10,989 nt of DNA from an uncultured Eubacteriales bacterium (lineage in GTDB: Bacteria > Bacillota > Clostridia > Christensenellales > Borkfalkiaceae): positions 1-10,989 of the forward strand of contig CATYEP010000054.1 in the NCBI GenBank assembly GCA_958405585.1, read 5' to 3'. Positions 1 to 7,560 of the stretch are shown here, one piece after another (within the stretch, counting starts at the first letter, position 1; the number at the start of each line of letters is the position of its first letter). Under the pieces are notes generated by a model, which saw nothing but the letters and a program-made list of their open reading frames with translations, made no database searches and had not been told where the DNA came from. The position numbers and the translations under genes are program-made.

Positions 1-1
1 T

Positions 2-1642
2 ACACCGTTGGAGGGCATGGAAACGGCGTTTATGCCGCGGACGCTGACGCCGGCACAGAAGGCGGCGGTGGAAAAGATCGGGAGTTCTTCCAAGACGGTG
101 CAGCTGTTGCATGGCGTAACGGGTAGCGGCAAGACGGAAATTTATCTGACGCTGATCGCGCAGGCGCTCAAAGAGGGCAAGACGGCGATTTTTCTTGTTC
201 CGGAAATTTCTTTGACGCCGCAGATGTTCACGCAGCTTCGGGCGCGGTTCGGCGGGGCGGCAGCCATCATGCACAGCGGACTTTCGGCGGGCGAGAAGTT
301 TGACGAATGGCACCGCCTGCGCACAGGAGAAGCGAAGATCGCGATCGGGGCGCGGAGCGCGGTGTTTGCGCCGGTGGAGAATGTCGGCGTCATCATCATC
401 GACGAGGAACACGACGGGAGTTATTCCAGCGAAACGAATCCCCGCTACAATACCTGGGAAATCGCGAAAATGCGCGCGGAATACAATGGATGCAAGCTGA
501 TTCTCGGCAGTGCGACCCCGTCGGTGGAAACATATCTGCAAGCGACGGAAGGGGAATACGGGCTTATTGAACTTCCCGAGCGCATCAACAAGAATCCGCT
601 GCCCGAGATGATCGTGGCGGATATGCGCAGAGAAGTGCGGCGCGGCAACAATTCGCCCTTTTCGGCGGCGCTCCGCGAGGAACTGGAAAACTGTCTGGAA
701 TCGGGCAATCAGGCGATCCTGTTTTTAAACCGCCGCGGCTTTGCGCAGAGCGTTGTCTGCCGCGAGTGCGGATCGGTCATCAAATGCGAGCGTTGCGACG
801 TTTCGCTCACTTATCACAGCGAAGAAAATTGTTTGAAATGCCATATGTGCGGCGCCACATATAAAATGCTGTCTGCTTGTCCCAATTGCGGCGGCGTGCA
901 TCTGAGTTATACGGGCACGGGCACGCAGAAAGTGGTGGGAGAGCTGAAAAAGATCCTTCCCTCTGCGCGTATTCTGCGCATGGATGTGGATACGACGAGC
1001 GGAAAAGAAGGGCATTATAAGATCTTAAAAAAGTTTGCCGATCATGAGGCGGACATTCTGGTCGGCACGCAGATGATCGCAAAAGGACACGATTTTCCGT
1101 CGGTCACGTTGGTGGGGATCCTGGATGCGGACATGAGTTTGCATTTTTCCGATTATCGGAGCGGTGAGCGGACGTTTCAGCTGGTAACGCAGGTTGCGGG
1201 TCGCAGCGGGCGTTCGAAAGAAAAGGGAAAAGTGGTTTTGCAGACATACGATCCCGAAAATTATATCCTGCGCTTTGCGATGAATTACGATTACAAGGCG
1301 TTTTTCCAGCATGAAATTTCTCTGCGCAAATCGACGGGGTTTCCGCCGTTTGCAAAGATCGTGCGGATCATGGTGACGGGCGAAGACGAAAAAAAGACGC
1401 TGGAAGTGCTCAAACCCGTATATTTTTCGCTCAAAGAACTGTTTGATACGCATACCGAAGATTTTTTGTTTTTCAACAAGATGAAAGCGCCGGTCAAGAA
1501 AATACAGGATAAATACCGTTATCAGGTAATGATGCGGATCACGAACGAGGGGCTTCTGCCGCAGATCTATGAGCGTTCGTTGCGCGAAAAGACGAGGGAT
1601 GTACTCGTCTATGTGGAAGAAAACCCTGCGAATTTAAGTTAA
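2..1642 (+). CDS. priA: Primosomal protein N' (replication restart helicase PriA), 5' truncated
   Basis: PriA is a superfamily 2 DNA helicase that binds stalled forks and starts reloading of the replicative helicase. About 546 codons are visible; the family is usually 730-800 residues, so the N-terminal DNA-binding part lies outside the window and the first in-frame TTG (position 8) is not a real start. Numbering from that TTG, the visible part has a Walker A motif GVTGSGKT (residues 36-43), a DEEH Walker B box (132-135), the GSATPS motif III, and a zinc domain with four CxxC pairs (C251/C254, C260/C263, C278/C281, C291/C294). It ends with the C-terminal helicase lobe, including GTQMIAKGHDFP and QVAGRSGR. 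The protein ends in TAA, 35 bases before def. priA next to def-fmt is standard in Bacillota. The assignment is very secure. Confidence 0.97.
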   Translation, partial: TPLEGMETAFMPRTLTPAQKAAVEKIGSSSKTVQLLHGVTGSGKTEIYLTLIAQALKEGKTAIFLVPEISLTPQMFTQLRARFGGAAAIMHSGLSAGEKFDEWHRLRTGEAKIAIGARSAVFAPVENVGVIIIDEEHDGSYSSETNPRYNTWEIAKMRAEYNGCKLILGSATPSVETYLQATEGEYGLIELPERINKNPLPEMIVADMRREVRRGNNSPFSAALREELENCLESGNQAILFLNRRGFAQSVVCRECGSVIKCERCDVSLTYHSEENCLKCHMCGATYKMLSACPNCGGVHLSYTGTGTQKVVGELKKILPSARILRMDVDTTSGKEGHYKILKKFADHEADILVGTQMIAKGHDFPSVTLVGILDADMSLHFSDYRSGERTFQLVTQVAGRSGRSKEKGKVVLQTYDPENYILRFAMNYDYKAFFQHEISLRKSTGFPPFAKIVRIMVTGEDEKKTLEVLKPVYFSLKELFDTHTEDFLFFNKMKAPVKKIQDKYRYQVMMRITNEGLLPQIYERSLREKTRDVLVYVEENPANLS

Positions 1643-1677
1643 AGTAAGTAGAAACCGTAAGGACTGGAGGAGAAGTT

Positions 1678-2136
1678 ATGGCGATACGGAACGTCGTACA
1701 GGTAGGCGACGATGTATTAAGGAAAAAATGTTTTGAGGTAACGTCTTTTGACGAGAAACTCGGCGAGCTTTTGGATGATCTGCGCGACACGGTTCGCAAG
1801 GAAGACGGCGCGGGTCTGGCGGCTCCGCAGGTCGGGATCCTGCGCAGGGTCGTCGTCGTGGACGTGAAAGAAGGATTTTACGAATTTGTCAATCCCGTTA
1901 TTGTAGAAAGCAAGGGTGAGCAGACGGGATACGAGGGATGTCTTTCGGTGCGCGGAAAACGCGGTATCGTTACGCGTCCGATGGTCGTGAAAGTGGAATA
2001 TTCCGACCGCAAAGGAAAGCGCAAAAAACTGACGGCGCGCGGCTTTTTCGCGCGCGCGGTATGTCATGAACTGGACCATTTGGACGGCGTGCTTTATACG
2101 GATCGCGCTGAACGGGTGGAACGTGCAGAAGACTGA
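1678..2136 (+). CDS. def: Peptide deformylase
   Basis: This metalloenzyme removes the N-formyl group from the first methionine of new proteins at the ribosome. The 152-residue product is a normal length. All three family motifs are present: motif 1 GAGLAAPQ (residues 44-51), motif 2 EGCLS with metal ligand C88, and motif 3 HELDH with ligands H130 and H134 and catalytic E131. The start ATG is set by GGAGG at 1666-1670, seven bases upstream. Most family members have QExDH in motif 3; the first residue here is C129 before H130 (CHELDH), a mild variation outside the catalytic residues. It lies between priA and fmt and is probably cotranscribed, pairing deformylation with formylation. Confidence 0.97.
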   Translation: MAIRNVVQVGDDVLRKKCFEVTSFDEKLGELLDDLRDTVRKEDGAGLAAPQVGILRRVVVVDVKEGFYEFVNPVIVESKGEQTGYEGCLSVRGKRGIVTRPMVVKVEYSDRKGKRKKLTARGFFARAVCHELDHLDGVLYTDRAERVERAED

Positions 2137-2154
2137 AAGACGGGGGAGTACGCT

Positions 2155-3081
2155 ATGAAGATCATCTATGCGGGCGCTCCCGCTTTTTCGGTAGTGCCGC
2201 TTGCGGCATTGCTGGATGCGGGGTTTGAAGTGGCGGCGGTCGTAACACAGCCGGATAAGCCGACGGGCAGAAAGGCGATCCTTACGCCCACGCCGCTCAA
2301 ATCGTTTGCACTTTCGCGCAATATTCCCGTGCTGGATTTTGCAAAGATCCGCGAGCATATCGGGGAGATTAGCGGCGTCGGCGCGGACGCAATGGTTACC
2401 TGCGCTTACGGGCAGATCCTTACGCAGCAGGTTTTGGATTGTTTTGCTTCGGGCGTTTACAATATCCATACGTCGCTTCTTCCGCGCTGGCGGGGCGCTT
2501 CGCCCGTGCAGCATGCCATTTTGTCGGGAGACAAAGAAACGGGCGTGACTGTCATGCGCACGGATATTGGATTGGACACGGGAGATATTTTGCTCCGGGA
2601 AAAGACGGAGATCGCCCCCGTCGATACGGCGGCTTCGCTTTCGGAAAGACTTTCTCAAATGGGAGCAAAGCTCATCGTCGAAGCGCTTCGTGCCGTGGAA
2701 ACGGGAAAGGCAGTTTTTTGCAAACAGCCGCAGGAAGGCGTAACGCTCTGCAAAAAGATCCGCAAAGAGGAATGCCTTGTCGATTTTTCGAAATCGGCGC
2801 AAGATCTGAGCTGTCTGATCCGCGCCATGTCGCCGGAGCCGCTCGCATTTTCGCACCTTCACGGAAAGCTCGTCAATTTTTATTTTGCAGAAGCGCTCGA
2901 AGGAAACGCGGAAGGCGTATTCGGACAAGTCATCCGTGCCGATAAGACGGGGATCTATGTTCTGACGGGGAGCGGCATTTTAAAAATTCTTGAGCTGCAA
3001 ATGGAGGGCGGCAAAAAGCTGAAAGCCGCCGATTTTGTAAACGGCAGAAAAATTTCTGTCGGCGATGTTTTCGGAGCCTGA
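2155..3081 (+). CDS. fmt: Methionyl-tRNA formyltransferase
   Basis: This enzyme transfers a formyl group from 10-formyltetrahydrofolate to Met-tRNA(fMet), making the initiator tRNA whose formyl group Def later removes. The 308 residues are close to the usual 310-315. The N-terminal Rossmann-type formyltransferase domain carries the catalytic set N103, H105 and D141, within NIHTSLLPRWRGASP and TDIGLDTGD. The C-terminal part (about residues 205-305) is the tRNA-binding OB-fold domain. The start is supported by GGGGGAG at 2142-2148, six bases upstream. It begins 18 bases after def and ends 2 bases before rsmB, so translation is probably coupled with rsmB. Confidence 0.97.
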   Translation: MKIIYAGAPAFSVVPLAALLDAGFEVAAVVTQPDKPTGRKAILTPTPLKSFALSRNIPVLDFAKIREHIGEISGVGADAMVTCAYGQILTQQVLDCFASGVYNIHTSLLPRWRGASPVQHAILSGDKETGVTVMRTDIGLDTGDILLREKTEIAPVDTAASLSERLSQMGAKLIVEALRAVETGKAVFCKQPQEGVTLCKKIRKEECLVDFSKSAQDLSCLIRAMSPEPLAFSHLHGKLVNFYFAEALEGNAEGVFGQVIRADKTGIYVLTGSGILKILELQMEGGKKLKAADFVNGRKISVGDVFGA

Positions 3082-3083
3082 AT

Positions 3084-4397
3084 ATGACAAATCCGATCTA
3101 CGATCCGTACGCGGTCTTGCAGAAGGTTTACGGGGGCGGAGCATTTTTGAAACAGGCGCTTTCCGAAACGCCGATCGAAGAGCTGAACCGCGCGCGGACA
3201 GTCAAAATATGTTACGGCGTTCTGGAAAACGATCTGTATCTGGATTTTTGCATCCGCTCTTTTGCGCCCAAGAATCCGAAACTTCCCGTCCGTATTATTC
3301 TCAAGATCTGCCTTTACATGCTTTTGTTTTTAAAGAAACAGCGCTATATGATCACGGACAACGCGGTGTCTTTGGCGAAAAAACTCGGAAAAGGCGGAGC
3401 GTCGGGCTTTATCAACGCGTTTTTGCGCGCCTTCGATGCGGAAAAACTCAAATTTCCGCAAGAGAAAACGGAGCGCCTGTCCGTGCAGTATTCCTATCCT
3501 GTCTTTGCGGTGAAAAGACTTCTGGCGGAATACGGGGATGACGCCGTATCCGTCATGGAACATATGCCTGCGCGCACATTTGTCCGATTCAGGGATAAAG
3601 AGACGGCAGAAAAGTATTTGAATGCGTCTGCGCACACTTGTGAAAACAAAGAAGATGTGCATAAGGGCGGAGAGCAGAAGAGCGGTGCCGAAAAGACTCC
3701 GTTTGAGAATGTGTATGCGTTTTCCAATTTCCGCCGCGATAAAGGTTTTGATGCGGGCGAATACACATTTCAGTCGGTGGGGTCGGTGGCGATCTGTTCG
3801 GTCGTGGAGCCCTGCGAAAAATTACTGGATGCCTGTGCCGCGCCCGGCGGAAAGAGCGTGCTTTTGTCGGAAAAATGCACGCACGTGACGGCATTTGAGC
3901 TGCACGCGCATCGGGCGGAACTCATCCGAAGCTACGCGGCGCGGATGGGGGCTGAGAATATTGACGTTGTTTGCCGCGATTCTTCCGTATACGATGACAA
4001 ATACCGCCGTGCCTTTGATGCGGTTTTGGTCGATGCGCCTTGTTCGGGGTACGGCGTAACGAATGAAAATCCGGATATCCGCTTTTTCCGCAAGGAAGAG
4101 AGCTTGCAGGAATTGCATAAGATCCAGCTTTCCATTCTGGAAGCCTGCGCGGAATATGTGCGGGAGGGCGGAAAACTGTACTACTCCACTTGTTCGGTGT
4201 TTGGGGAAGAAAATGACGGGACGGTCGCCGAATTTCTGAAAAAACACCCCGAATTTTGCGCGGATAAGATCGTATGCGCGCTCGGACATATGCAAAAAGA
4301 GTACGGATTGCAGTTTTTGCCGCAATTATCAATGGGAGCGGGCTTTTATGTAAGTAAGCTCGTCAGAAAAACAGAAAAACTGCTGCCCGTTGAGTAA
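3084..4397 (+). CDS. rsmB: 16S rRNA (cytosine-5)-methyltransferase RsmB
   Basis: RsmB methylates C5 of a cytosine in 16S rRNA (C967 in E. coli numbering) with S-adenosylmethionine. The 437-residue product has an N-terminal NusB-like RNA-binding domain (about 1-140) and a C-terminal Rossmann methyltransferase. SAM motif I is LDACAAPGGKS around D249-G256. Motif IV is DAPCSG, with C320 as the releasing cysteine, and motif VI is TCS, with C370 as the nucleophile. The linker around residues 175-200 is unusually rich in charged residues (CENKEDVHKGGEQKSGAEK) and looks like a lineage-specific insert. GGAG at 3073-3076, inside the end of fmt, serves as ribosome binding site. The related paralogue RsmF is less likely because of the NusB domain and the fmt neighbour. 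Confidence 0.95.
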   Translation: MTNPIYDPYAVLQKVYGGGAFLKQALSETPIEELNRARTVKICYGVLENDLYLDFCIRSFAPKNPKLPVRIILKICLYMLLFLKKQRYMITDNAVSLAKKLGKGGASGFINAFLRAFDAEKLKFPQEKTERLSVQYSYPVFAVKRLLAEYGDDAVSVMEHMPARTFVRFRDKETAEKYLNASAHTCENKEDVHKGGEQKSGAEKTPFENVYAFSNFRRDKGFDAGEYTFQSVGSVAICSVVEPCEKLLDACAAPGGKSVLLSEKCTHVTAFELHAHRAELIRSYAARMGAENIDVVCRDSSVYDDKYRRAFDAVLVDAPCSGYGVTNENPDIRFFRKEESLQELHKIQLSILEACAEYVREGGKLYYSTCSVFGEENDGTVAEFLKKHPEFCADKIVCALGHMQKEYGLQFLPQLSMGAGFYVSKLVRKTEKLLPVE

Positions 4398-4407
4398 AAC
4401 AGGCAGC
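4382..4407 (+). other. Hairpin spanning the rsmB stop codon
   Basis: GCTGCCCGTT (4382-4391) can pair with AACAGGCAGC (4398-4407), ten positions with one C-A mismatch, around a six-base loop holding the end of rsmB. No T tract follows, so it is not a normal intrinsic terminator. It might slow ribosomes, protect the mRNA end, or mean nothing. It lies in the 52-base gap before rlmN. Confidence 0.35.
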
Positions 4408-4449
4408 TTCAGCGTTTAAAGGTTGGAAAGCGCATTTTAGGAAACAAAA

Positions 4450-5496
4450 ATGAAAGAAATTTTACAGGATTACTCCTTTACGGAATTGCAGACGCTTGTC
4501 CTGGAGTTGGGGGAGCAGAAATACCGTGCGGGACAGCTTTACCGCGGACTCATGCGCGGCAAGCGCATATCGGAAATCACGGAAATTTCCAAAGCGTTCA
4601 AGGAAAAACTTCTGGCGAGGTTTGAAGACGAACCCGTGCGCATCCGTGAGGTGTTCACGTCGTCGGACGGTACGGAAAAATATCTTTTTGAGCTTTCGGA
4701 CGGGAATATCATCGAGGGTGTGCTCATGTCCTATAAATACGGCAGGACGCAGTGTGTATCCACGCAAGTGGGGTGCCGTATGAACTGCGCGTTCTGCGCA
4801 TCGGGGCTGAACGGGCTGATCCGCAACCTGACGGCGGGCGAGATCCTTTCGCAGATTTTGGTCGTGAACGCGAAATTCGGCGGTACGCCGGAAAAGCGGG
4901 CGGTGACCAATGTCGTGCTGATGGGCAGCGGCGAGCCGCTTGATAATTACGACAACACGGTCAAATTTTTAAGAAACGTAACGGCGGAAGGCGGGATCTG
5001 TATCAGTGCGCGGAATATTTCGCTCTCGACGTGCGGGCTTGTTCCGAAGATGTATGATCTTGCAGAGGAAGGGATCCCCGTCAATCTGACGGTGTCGCTT
5101 CATTCGCCGTCGGATGAGGAACGGCAGAGGATCATGCCCGTTGCAAAGGCGTATTCGATTGCCGAAATTTTAAAGGCGTGCGAGAATTATTTTGACAAGA
5201 CGGGCAGACGGTATATCTTTGAATATTCACTGATCGCGGGTGAAAATTCGGATGCGAAACACGCGCAGATGCTCATCGATCTTTTGCGCGGAAAACCCTG
5301 CCACGTCAACTTGATACGGCTGAACGAAGTGAAGGAACGAAACCTTTCGGGCATTACCGAAAAGGAAGCATACCGTTTTTTGGGGCTTTTGGAAAAGGGC
5401 GGACTTTCGGCAACGCTGCGGCGGCAGATCGGTGCGGATATCGGAGGTGCCTGCGGGCAGCTTCGTGCAGGGTATCTTGACGAAAAAAATAACTGA
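4450..5496 (+). CDS. rlmN: Dual-specificity 23S rRNA/tRNA adenine C2-methyltransferase RlmN
   Basis: This radical SAM enzyme methylates carbon 2 of A2503 in 23S rRNA and A37 in some tRNAs. The 348-residue protein has the cluster motif CRMNCAFC (C109, C113, C116) binding a 4Fe-4S centre. It also has the two cysteines of the methyl-transfer mechanism: C102 in QCVSTQVGC and C335 in GACGQL near the C-terminus. Having both reaction cysteines fits RlmN or Cfr; the rsmB neighbour and housekeeping setting favour RlmN over the antibiotic resistance enzyme Cfr. The start ATG is preceded by AGGAA at 4439-4443, six bases upstream. It follows rsmB by 52 bases and is probably the same operon. Confidence 0.95.
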   Translation: MKEILQDYSFTELQTLVLELGEQKYRAGQLYRGLMRGKRISEITEISKAFKEKLLARFEDEPVRIREVFTSSDGTEKYLFELSDGNIIEGVLMSYKYGRTQCVSTQVGCRMNCAFCASGLNGLIRNLTAGEILSQILVVNAKFGGTPEKRAVTNVVLMGSGEPLDNYDNTVKFLRNVTAEGGICISARNISLSTCGLVPKMYDLAEEGIPVNLTVSLHSPSDEERQRIMPVAKAYSIAEILKACENYFDKTGRRYIFEYSLIAGENSDAKHAQMLIDLLRGKPCHVNLIRLNEVKERNLSGITEKEAYRFLGLLEKGGLSATLRRQIGADIGGACGQLRAGYLDEKNN

Positions 5497-5532
5497 TCGG
5501 GCGATATTCTCATACGAAAAAAGGGGGCTAAG

Positions 5533-6114
5533 ATGAGAAAAGCGATCGCGGCGGCACTTATTATTGCATTGTTTGCCATGATATGCGGAGGGTGTTATGC
5601 CCGCACGGAGTACGATGAAAAAACGCTCGTAAGGGCGGAGTATTCGGGCGCGGAGGGAATGGCGGAGTTTCCGCTCGCCTATACGCGCACGTTTGATTTT
5701 TCGGAATGCGCGGTGTTTGACGAAGTAAAGTGCGACGAAAGGACAGAGCAGGAGTATATCCGTGCGCGTCTGGAAAGGTATGATGCCGAACGGGACGGCG
5801 ATTATGAGGCGTATGAAACGCGGGTAAAAAATTATTGCAATACACCCGTGAAAAAGGGGGAATTTTCCGCACAGGACGGGGAAGCGTTTTGCGAATATAT
5901 CGTAAAGAACGGGGCCTTCACCTGGAAGGATTCGTACAAGACAGACAAGACGATGTATGATTTTGCCGGATTTCATGTTTGTTTTTATTTTTCGGACGGA
6001 ACCGAAAAGGCGACTTACTTTTATGCGGAGTATCCGCGCAATTACCAAAAAATCGAAAACGCTTTTGAAAGTTATCTCGGGTTCAGCCTTAAAGTAAACT
6101 ATTCGGATTTTTAA
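5533..6114 (+). CDS. Putative lipoprotein of unknown function
   Basis: I do not recognise a family in this 193-residue protein. The N-terminus has a short positive start (MRK), a hydrophobic segment (about residues 4-17) and ICGGC, so cleavage before C21 with lipid attachment is plausible. The residue three before C21 is cysteine rather than the usual leucine, so the lipobox is imperfect; a plain secreted or membrane-anchored protein is the alternative. The rest is polar, rich in Glu, Asp, Lys and Tyr, with aromatic stretches near the end (FHVCFYF, YFYAEYP) that look like beta strands. A purine-rich GGGGG lies at 5523-5527. It starts 36 bases after rlmN, so it may be the last gene of that operon. 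In B. subtilis this slot holds prpC, prkC and rsgA; no similarity to any of these is visible. Confidence 0.75.
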   Translation: MRKAIAAALIIALFAMICGGCYARTEYDEKTLVRAEYSGAEGMAEFPLAYTRTFDFSECAVFDEVKCDERTEQEYIRARLERYDAERDGDYEAYETRVKNYCNTPVKKGEFSAQDGEAFCEYIVKNGAFTWKDSYKTDKTMYDFAGFHVCFYFSDGTEKATYFYAEYPRNYQKIENAFESYLGFSLKVNYSDF

Positions 6115-6163
6115 AGGCAAAGCAATATTTTTTGGAACGGGGCGCTTGTTTTGGGGCGGTTTC

Positions 6164-6192
6164 TTGACAAATCATTTTATGTCTGTTATAAT
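6164..6192 (+). promoter_or_regulatory. Sigma-A type promoter of rpe
   Basis: A perfect -35 box TTGACA (6164-6169) and a perfect -10 box TATAAT (6187-6192) are separated by exactly 17 bases. Transcription should start near A6199. It lies in the 138-base gap after the lipoprotein gene and 60 bases before the rpe start, so rpe begins a new transcription unit. Confidence 0.9.
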
Positions 6193-6202
6193 TACCCGAT
6201 GT

Positions 6203-6214
6203 GTGAACGTTCAC
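6203..6214. promoter_or_regulatory. 12-bp palindrome at the rpe transcription start (operator candidate)
   Basis: GTGAACGTTCAC is a perfect palindrome lying about +5 to +16 from the predicted start site, where a bound repressor would block RNA polymerase. The 14 bases TGTGAACGTTCACG with a central CG agree at most positions with the general LacI/CcpA operator pattern (TGWAANCGNTNWCA, mismatches at positions 4 and 14). Which regulator binds is inference; no regulator gene is in the window. Confidence 0.5.
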
Positions 6215-6252
6215 GGAAAGGAAGTTTTTTGCATTTACGGGAGGATAAAGGA

Positions 6253-6915
6253 ATGAATCGTATTCAGATTTCGCCTTCGATTTTGTCGGCGGATTTTGCG
6301 GCGATGGGTGCGGCGGTAGAGAAACTGGAGAAATGCGGTGCGGATCTGATCCATTGCGACGTGATGGACGGTTCGTTTGTTCCGAAGATCACGTTCGGGG
6401 CGGACATGGTTGCGGCGGTGAAAAGGCATACAAAGGTACCGCTGGATGTGCACCTGATGATCGTGAATCCGCAGAATAAGATCGAGGAATTTGCCAAAGC
6501 GGGCGCCGATATCCTGACCGTACATGCGGAAGCGTGCGGGGAGAACCTGAACGATGTTTTAAAGAGTATTCGTGCCTGCGGTGTACGCGCGGGGGTAGCG
6601 GTCAGTCCCGATACGCCCGTGAAAAGTGTTTTTGACAGTCTGGAATTGGCGGATATGCTGCTTGTGATGAGTGTGTATCCCGGACTCGGCGGACAGAAGC
6701 TAATCGAACGTACGCTTGCAAAAGCGGAAGAAGCGCGCGCTTTTATGGAAAAGACAGGGCTTTTGCGCGATATTGAAATGGACGGCGGCATCACGGAAGA
6801 AAATGTCGGAACCGTGCAGAGCGTGGGGGTAAATATCATTGTGGCGGGAAATACGGTTTTCCGTTCGCAGGATATGGCAAAAACCATTTCCTTGCTCCGT
6901 AAAGGAAATCAATAA
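6253..6915 (+). CDS. rpe: Ribulose-phosphate 3-epimerase
   Basis: This TIM-barrel enzyme interconverts ribulose 5-phosphate and xylulose 5-phosphate in the pentose phosphate pathway. From ATG 6253 the protein has 220 residues, the usual length. It shows SPSILSADF at the start, metal ligands H34 and D36 (HCDVMDG), H67 (LDVHLM) and D177 (DGGI), and the phosphate-binding loop PGLGGQ (143-148). The start was chosen because GGGAGG (6239-6244) lies eight bases upstream and the alignment with the family begins there. In-frame upstream starts (TTG 6151, ATG 6199) lie before or at the predicted transcription start. rpe followed by thiN matches the B. subtilis order. Confidence 0.96.
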   Translation: MNRIQISPSILSADFAAMGAAVEKLEKCGADLIHCDVMDGSFVPKITFGADMVAAVKRHTKVPLDVHLMIVNPQNKIEEFAKAGADILTVHAEACGENLNDVLKSIRACGVRAGVAVSPDTPVKSVFDSLELADMLLVMSVYPGLGGQKLIERTLAKAEEARAFMEKTGLLRDIEMDGGITEENVGTVQSVGVNIIVAGNTVFRSQDMAKTISLLRKGNQ

Positions 6916-6921
6916 ATTTTA

Positions 6922-6944
6922 TGCGGCAAAAGCCGCACTTTTTT
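6922..6944 (+). terminator. Terminator-like hairpin between rpe and thiN
   Basis: TGCGGC (6922-6927) pairs with GCCGCA (6932-6937) around an AAAA loop, followed by C and six T (6939-6944). This has the form of an intrinsic terminator. It ends only four bases before the thiN ATG, so it may act as an attenuator, or set the thiN level by partial read-through, rather than simply ending the rpe transcript. Confidence 0.75.
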
Positions 6945-6948
6945 GAAC

Positions 6949-7560
6949 ATGAAACGCGGAATCATTTTGCTCAACGGTGAGCCTTATTCAGAAAAAATCG
7001 ATGCGTCGGATGCGACGGTGGTATGTTGCGACGGCGCGTTGCGCTGGGCGCAGGGGAAAGTGCGCATCGACAAAAAGACGGGGGATTTCGATTCGCTGGG
7101 TTATATTCCCGAAGGGGCGGACGTTTATCCTTCGGAAAAAAATTATACGGACGGCGAGATCGCTCTGGAAACACTGTTGGATGCGGGTTGCGCTCGTGTG
7201 GATATTTACGGCGGCGGAGGCGGCAGAGAAGATCATCTGTTCGGAAATCTGCAGCTTTTGTACGCGGCGTACCTTCGCGGGGCAGAAGCCGTCATGCATA
7301 CGCGCTATACAGATATTTCCTGCGGAGCGGGGAATATCGTATGGAATGGAAAAAATGGCAGAACACTCTCGCTGGCACCTGTTGGAGAACGGGCGCATAT
7401 AATAGAGAGTGAAGGGCTTAAATATCCGCTCTGTGATCTTACACTCACGGCGGGGAGTTGCAGGGGGATCAGCAATGTGATCTGCTCGGATCGGGCGCGA
7501 ATCCTCTGCGACGAAGGCACGCTCTTCATTTTTGAAGTGCGGGAGGACGCGAAATGGTAA
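6949..7560 (+). CDS. thiN: Thiamine pyrophosphokinase
   Basis: This enzyme transfers pyrophosphate from ATP to thiamine to form the cofactor thiamine diphosphate. The 203-residue protein shows the family signature: CCDGAL (residues 26-31), GDFDS (45-49), KNYTDGE with D68 and E70 (64-70), and GGREDH (91-96), which bind metal, ATP and thiamine. ATG 6949 is preferred; an in-frame TTG at 6943 lies inside the T tract of the hairpin. No Shine-Dalgarno sequence is visible before either start, which is unusual in this window. The gene overlaps the spoVM start by seven bases, and the GGGAGG for spoVM lies inside its end. rpe-thiN-spoVM order is conserved in Bacillota. Confidence 0.94.
   Translation: MKRGIILLNGEPYSEKIDASDATVVCCDGALRWAQGKVRIDKKTGDFDSLGYIPEGADVYPSEKNYTDGEIALETLLDAGCARVDIYGGGGGREDHLFGNLQLLYAAYLRGAEAVMHTRYTDISCGAGNIVWNGKNGRTLSLAPVGERAHIIESEGLKYPLCDLTLTAGSCRGISNVICSDRARILCDEGTLFIFEVREDAKW

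Noticed and set aside
1717..2928. 403-codon open frame on the minus strand across def and fmt
   Set aside because: It is antisense to two certain genes, has no family resemblance, is arginine-, histidine- and phenylalanine-rich, and reflects the codon pattern of the plus-strand genes.
5227..6120. 297-codon minus-strand frame across rlmN end and the lipoprotein gene
   Set aside because: It is antisense to rlmN and has no ribosome binding site or recognisable motif. The plus-strand frame has a start region and signal peptide.
6151..6252. Upstream in-frame starts for rpe (TTG 6151, ATG 6199)
   Set aside because: TTG 6151 lies before the promoter. ATG 6199 would sit at the predicted first RNA base and add 18 residues not seen in the family. 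ATG 6253 has GGGAGG at correct spacing.
7397..7403. TATAAT inside thiN as a promoter for spoVM
   Set aside because: No acceptable -35 box at 16-18 bases, and no sigma-E -35 pattern before CATATAAT, so it is not supported as a promoter.
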